From the NCBI RefSeq assembly GCF_051622035.1, contig NC_135367.1:10080501-10144500 (forward strand): a DNA stretch of 64,000 nucleotides. Reading direction: 5' to 3'. The translations under genes were made by a program, and so were the position numbers. The notes beneath the pieces are model-generated. The model saw nothing but the letters and a program-made list of their open reading frames with translations, searched no databases and was not told the origin of the DNA. The stretch is from Arctopsyche grandis (taxonomy: Eukaryota > Arthropoda > Insecta > Trichoptera > Hydropsychidae). Of this stretch, positions 59,923 through 64,000 are shown in pieces; within the stretch, counting starts at the first letter, position 1; every line of letters starts with the position of its first letter.

Positions 59923-61016
59923 TGATGTGGCGGCTCGCTTATACGACATGGTCGAGTTTGGTTGCCTTCCTGCGAGTGGGGACCCACCCGGCTGGGTTCG
60001 GAGAGCTACTACTCACTCTGTCTTCAGCTGTCATATAATAAACACGTGCATTAACATGCCAGTCGTCTCATTCGTTCATCCTCCATACTGGTGACCCCCG
60101 ACATCGAGCCACGCAGCCTCGATCAATTTCAACATGCCGCTCATCCCTGCCTCGCCGAGCCAGGCGGGGGAAGCTACCCGCCGCGCCCCCATCGCCATCA
60201 ACACAGCGCGTCGCGGCCCGCGGGTGACAATAAACGAGCAGACACGGCTACCTACCTACCTACCTACCTACCGACGTCCAGCCACAACGTCGACGACAGG
60301 TGCTTTTAAAAAATGGGGGAGCGAATGAGACGACGATCTTGACAGCTGGATGTGGAGTCATGCGCGATCCACTACACATAGAACGGTCATCCAGCACCAC
60401 AAGACATACACCACCTCAGCACCATCATCATCATCATCATCAAGGCCCCGTCCGTCCCCACGAGCGTCGTCACGCCGAGACGGGCGGTAGCGCTACAACA
60501 CCTCCACGAGCCACAACGACTCACAGTCCAGCTCGGAGTATCATCAACCACATCGATGCCCCTGCCGCCCCCGCCGCCCCACCAACCGACATCAGCCTCG
60601 GAAGAGCGGCGCCGCCGCAGCATCGCATCGCATCGGCGCGACCATCGGACCACCCACCGTCCTGCTCGCGACGTCACCGCCCTCGAATCTACCGACCATT
60701 CAGGGCGGTACACCTATGTACACAGCGGATGACCCACGTCAACAATTTTTTTCTCCCCACGTAATAATTTTTTCTCTTTGTGTAACAATAATTTTTTTCT
60801 TTTGTAAAATTTGTTTCTTTGTAATTTTGGTATCGCTGATGCTGGGGGGGGAGTGATGTGGCGGCTCGCTTATACGACATGGTCGAGTTTGGTTGCCTTC
60901 CTGCGAGTGGGGACCCACCCGGCTGGGTTCGGAGAGCTACTACTCACTCTGTCTTCAGCTGTCATATAATAAACACGTGCATTAACATGCCAGTCGTCTC
61001 ATTCGTTCATCCTCCA
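59923..61016 (+). mobile_element. TRIM-like LTR element with both LTRs
   Basis: Two near-identical 163-bp LTRs (59923-60085 and 60854-61016, within a few bases). The first is followed by a primer-site-like TGGTGACCCCCGA; the second is preceded by a polypurine run (GGGGGGGGAG). Flanks TAACA and TAATA may be a 5-bp duplication. The 770-bp interior is GC-rich and has no gag or pol, so it needs helper proteins; structurally complete for a TRIM. LTR similarity suggests a recent insertion. Confidence 0.8.
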
Positions 61017-61099
61017 TAATATCATTTTTAAATTTAGGGGAGGTATAACGCCCCCATAGCCCGCCCTGGCTAAGGCTGTTTCAGAAAGATTTTCCATAT

Positions 61100-61268
61100 G
61101 GGAAATTTCATTTCCATGTGAGTTTGCATACGTATTATAAATGCAGATTCAAGAGTTATTTCTAGAAAATGAATTCAAGTGGGTTTTTAAATGACTCACA
61201 ATAGTTCTTCGAAAGCCAAATGATTTTAAGCAAATATCACACTGATAAGGTTTTTCTCCAGTGTGTGC
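61100..61268 (-). pseudogene. C2H2 zinc-finger gene fragment
   Basis: The minus strand reads [20 protein letters not shown], then a normal SHLKTH ending, a short run and a stop. In another frame a second finger end (SAFIIRMQTH) follows, so a frameshift and a stop are present. It matches the ZNF-B/C/D style. It is the same strand, about 1.7 kb beyond ZNF-D, and no ZAD exon is seen upstream to 64 kb. Likely the remains of a further tandem paralog. Confidence 0.75.
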
Positions 61269-61680
61269 TATACATATATATACGTTGACCAAACTTGCTG
61301 TTTTGGCCGGGACAGACCCGTCTTTAACGTGCTTTGCGTTCGTCCCGGCCTTCTCGTAAAATTGTTTGATTTGGTTACGTCCCCTGATGCACAGAAGATT
61401 TTTTTTATTTTTTCGATATTGTTTTTATTTTCACGTTTTTCATTGTTTTTCCAAATCAATTTGTTTCTCAAAAACTATTATTATTAATATATAAATATAC
61501 AATTCATTTTAAAGGGGACAATTTAAATGCTCATTTATCGTATATCATAAAATTTGTGTGAATTAAAAAAATATGATATCATTTAAAAATATATTTCTGA
61601 TATATTAAAAAAAACAGCAATAGAAAAAATTACAGTTATATTATAAAATAAAAGATCACATAAAAAGTCTCATGTTCCTT
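61269..61680. other. spacer, nothing recognised
   Basis: AT-rich; no gene or element termini seen. Confidence 0.4.
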
Positions 61681-61693
61681 TAATATAATATTT

Positions 61694-61873
61694 GGTTCGG
61701 TGATTATTAGTCACAAAGTGCTGGCCCAAAAGTCACTAAAATCTCTGTAACAGAACAGCCGAAAAGTCGCATCATACTAACGAGAACTCGAGTGCCAAAT
61801 ATTCCGTATTCGCGATTTTCATGGCACAATTTGTCTTTTGGGCGATCGCAATGTGAATAATAATCCAATTACC
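61694..61873. mobile_element. Mutator-type MITE (type C)
   Basis: 180 bp, GGTTCGGTGATTATTAGTCA to AATCCAATTACC. Flanks ATAATATTT and ATAATATCT (61685-61693, 61874-61882) form a 9-bp duplication with one change. Confidence 0.72.
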
Positions 61874-61882
61874 ATAATATCT

Positions 61883-62826
61883 GTTAATATTACACTAAAA
61901 AAAATAAAATAAGCAATAAGACTAAAAATCTATAATAAAAAAACTTGATCGTTTGAAAAATTAAAAATCCATTGTTTTTATTAGGTCAGCATTTTCATAT
62001 AAAATGCGAGCATTGAGAAGTTAATTTCACAACAGAAAAAATATAAAGCAACTTAAAATGAATGAAATGCGCATGAACACTGATCATTAAAGATCGACAT
62101 CGTCTCAACCATCCAAGTTGGTCCACTCTGTATAATCGATGTTATCTTAATAACTCGCGAGTTAAGAATTTGTGGATTAAAACTGCTTTTTTATTGTAAT
62201 TAAAAACATGGGAGTTTTTCAATTCTACATTTAACTGCTTTTTTATTGTTAAATGATCGAAAAATTTCTTTTTTTTCTTTTAGGTGAGTCAAATAAAAAT
62301 AATTATTTGACTCACCTAATTAAAAACAGATTTTTTGCGTATTTTTCCGCAGAGTGAATTTATTTTAATAAACTTTCATTACATGAAATATTATTTAAAA
62401 ACTCTTCACAGGATGCGGAAAAATTCCATCTGAATAGAAATACTGACTTTGAAGTATCTGTGTATGGCAAAAATCCAATTGGAACTATTTCGCATAAAAA
62501 TATTTATTTTATGCGCGAAAACGGTTACATGTTCAATCACTACTCAAATCCAAGACATCTGGTCACCTTAGGCATAACTAGGATACGGATTCCAAGAAGG
62601 CTTATGATCTTGTTCACCAGATTATGCAATCAAAATCAAGCCGTCGAGGATTATCTGATATTTTTCATGCCTTTTACAATCCCACTTTGAGAATCAGATA
62701 CAATATGTTTACTACTGCGGCAAGGTTTCTGACGTATTTGTAAAGTTAACTTAACAATTTTGTTTATTAATTGGTTATTTTTAACAATTTTTTTTATTGA
62801 ATAAATTAATATACATATGTACCATA
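61883..62826. other. spacer, nothing recognised
   Basis: AT-rich. A short palindrome (GTGAGTCAAATAAAAATAAT and its inverse near 62283-62320) stands out; no gene seen. Confidence 0.4.
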
Positions 62827-62830
62827 ACTA

Positions 62831-63389
62831 CGGTGACCATATTTTTTTGGAGAAAATAAAGGACATATGAAGAAATGCTTTGTAACTTCAAAAAACGATT
62901 TGTAACTTGTTTTTAATAACGAGGGTTTGTGCTGTAAAAAAATCAAAAAATTGTATACAGCTAATTTCAAAATTGCATGTGGTATAAATGCATGCTCCTA
63001 TGTATATAATGTGTCTATTTTTAATAGGGCTTTCTCATCGGTTCACATATTCTTAATAAACTAATGAAAATATTCGTTCAATGGGGGCATTAGATCCAAG
63101 GAAACATAAGGAAAATTCAGCGATTTTTTAAATTACTTATGCTGGCAGGGTTTATCACTCTGTTGTCATTCTTCGATCTTTTCATTTGTCGATCTAGATC
63201 TCCCCAACATTTTTATAGCAAAAAATAGAAACGATTTTTTAAGGTTCGCTGGTAGCATCGTCTTAGTTCCAGTGAAACATACTTTACAAAAAAAAGGACA
63301 AAAGGCCAATTTTAGAAAATAAATAAATCTAAACGACAGAACAGTGTAATAAAGGACTGTCCTCTTAAATGAAGGACGCATGGTCACCG
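62831..63389. mobile_element. 559-bp TIR MITE with TA target site
   Basis: Ends CGGTGACCAT... and ...ATGGTCACCG, flanked by TA on both sides, Tc1/mariner-like. An end fragment of the same family (TTTTAGAAAATAAATAAATC, GAAGGACGTATGGTCA) lies at about 36780-36866. Confidence 0.65.
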
Positions 63390-63779
63390 TAACCGTAACC
63401 CATGCGATGATATTTCATCGGGTTTATCATTAGTTAATAATATTTCTGTCAGGAAGTGTTGGGTACATAAAATTAAGTGAAATAAACAGATTCAAATTCA
63501 TTATTAATAAAAGTATGTGCAATATATGAACTCATAAGATAAATTTATTAATTAATTTGATAATCAATTGTTTATTTTGATTATTATGTAAATAAAACAA
63601 ACACTCATTTATTAAAGAATTCTGTTTATGTTCATAGAAATTATGATATAACAACAAACACTAGGTCTAGTGAAGCAAAATTTTTTTCTTTAATTTATTA
63701 TTATGTAATATATAATTTCGAAAGAGACTTTGAAAGTATGTAAGTATTATTGGTTCGTAAATCCGTGATGTCAAGGTCG

Positions 63780-63895
63780 TCGAGCAAATGAATGAATATT
63801 CAAATAAATTTAGTAAAATGTTTACTATTAGATTGGCCATGTTTAAGCGATTTATATTTCAAATACCGAGCGAAGCCGAGTAAAAACACTAGTTA
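63780..63895 (-). repeat. repeat shared with 2845-2990
   Basis: The minus strand reads ACTCGGCTTCGCTCGGTATT, then AATCTAATAGTAAACATTTT, matching 2861-2945 on the plus strand. Such CCCGGCTTCGC ends are common on insect RTE-like or SINE tails; unclassified here. Confidence 0.5.
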
Positions 63896-64000
63896 TTAAT
63901 AATAATTAGTTATACGATTTTATAAACGCATATTTTTTCTAAATTCAAGTATCTGTAAGACAAAACACATGGCTGAAAACAGTGGACAAAATTAAAAAAA

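Noticed and set aside
60300-60764. 154-aa Pro/His-rich ORF and its 108-aa antisense partner
   Set aside because: They lie in the GC-rich interior of the TRIM-like element, where long chance frames are expected, and have no domain.

Overview
The window looks like nuclear DNA of a holometabolous insect. It is AT-rich, has spliced genes with GT-AG introns, C2H2 zinc-finger genes with the insect-typical ZAD domain, an insect-like AAR2 gene, and dense small transposons, LINE tails and tRNA-type SINEs. Nothing seen here fixes the order or species. No bacterial or CRISPR feature was found.

Five host genes can be supported. (1) AAR2, the U5 snRNP assembly factor, lies on the minus strand at 33709-35372 in five exons whose phases all join (443 codons). 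(2) ZNF-A, a ZAD plus 16-finger gene, is on the plus strand at 37646-40018. (3-5) ZNF-B, ZNF-C and ZNF-D are three close ZAD-C2H2 paralogs on the minus strand at 44480-46638, 53391-55107 and 57790-59428, with 17, 12 and 11 fingers and the same three-exon plan. A broken finger fragment at about 61100-61268 is probably what remains of a further family member. AAR2 and the three minus-strand ZNF genes share the motif TTTGACGTTTGA (last base changed in one; inverted in AAR2) 63-98 bp upstream of the ATG.

Layout: 1-33 kb has no convincing host gene. It holds LINE 3' fragments, tRNA-derived SINEs, TIR elements (hAT-, Harbinger- and piggyBac-like), a solo LTR, a 1.1-kb TIR element with TCTCGAGA-rich ends, microsatellites, and repeat-poor CpG-containing stretches with no credible ORF. 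33.7-40 kb holds AAR2 and ZNF-A. 40-64 kb holds the three paralogs separated by transposon-rich spacers: a hAT element, a Mutator-type MITE family with 9-bp target duplications, small TRIM-like LTR elements, a 1.16-kb LTR-like sequence carrying three tandem arrays, and minisatellites.

AAR2 acts in pre-mRNA splicing. The ZAD-ZNF proteins are predicted DNA-binding regulators that dimerise through the ZAD. Nothing suggests that AAR2 and the ZNF genes form one pathway; they share neighbourhood and a promoter motif. Several insertions are dated relative to each other by target-site duplications and by two paralogous empty sites inside the window. No wholly new system is claimed; the most unusual items are the promoter motif, a LINE 3' hairpin, two short A-tailed retroposons, and the Mutator-type MITE family.
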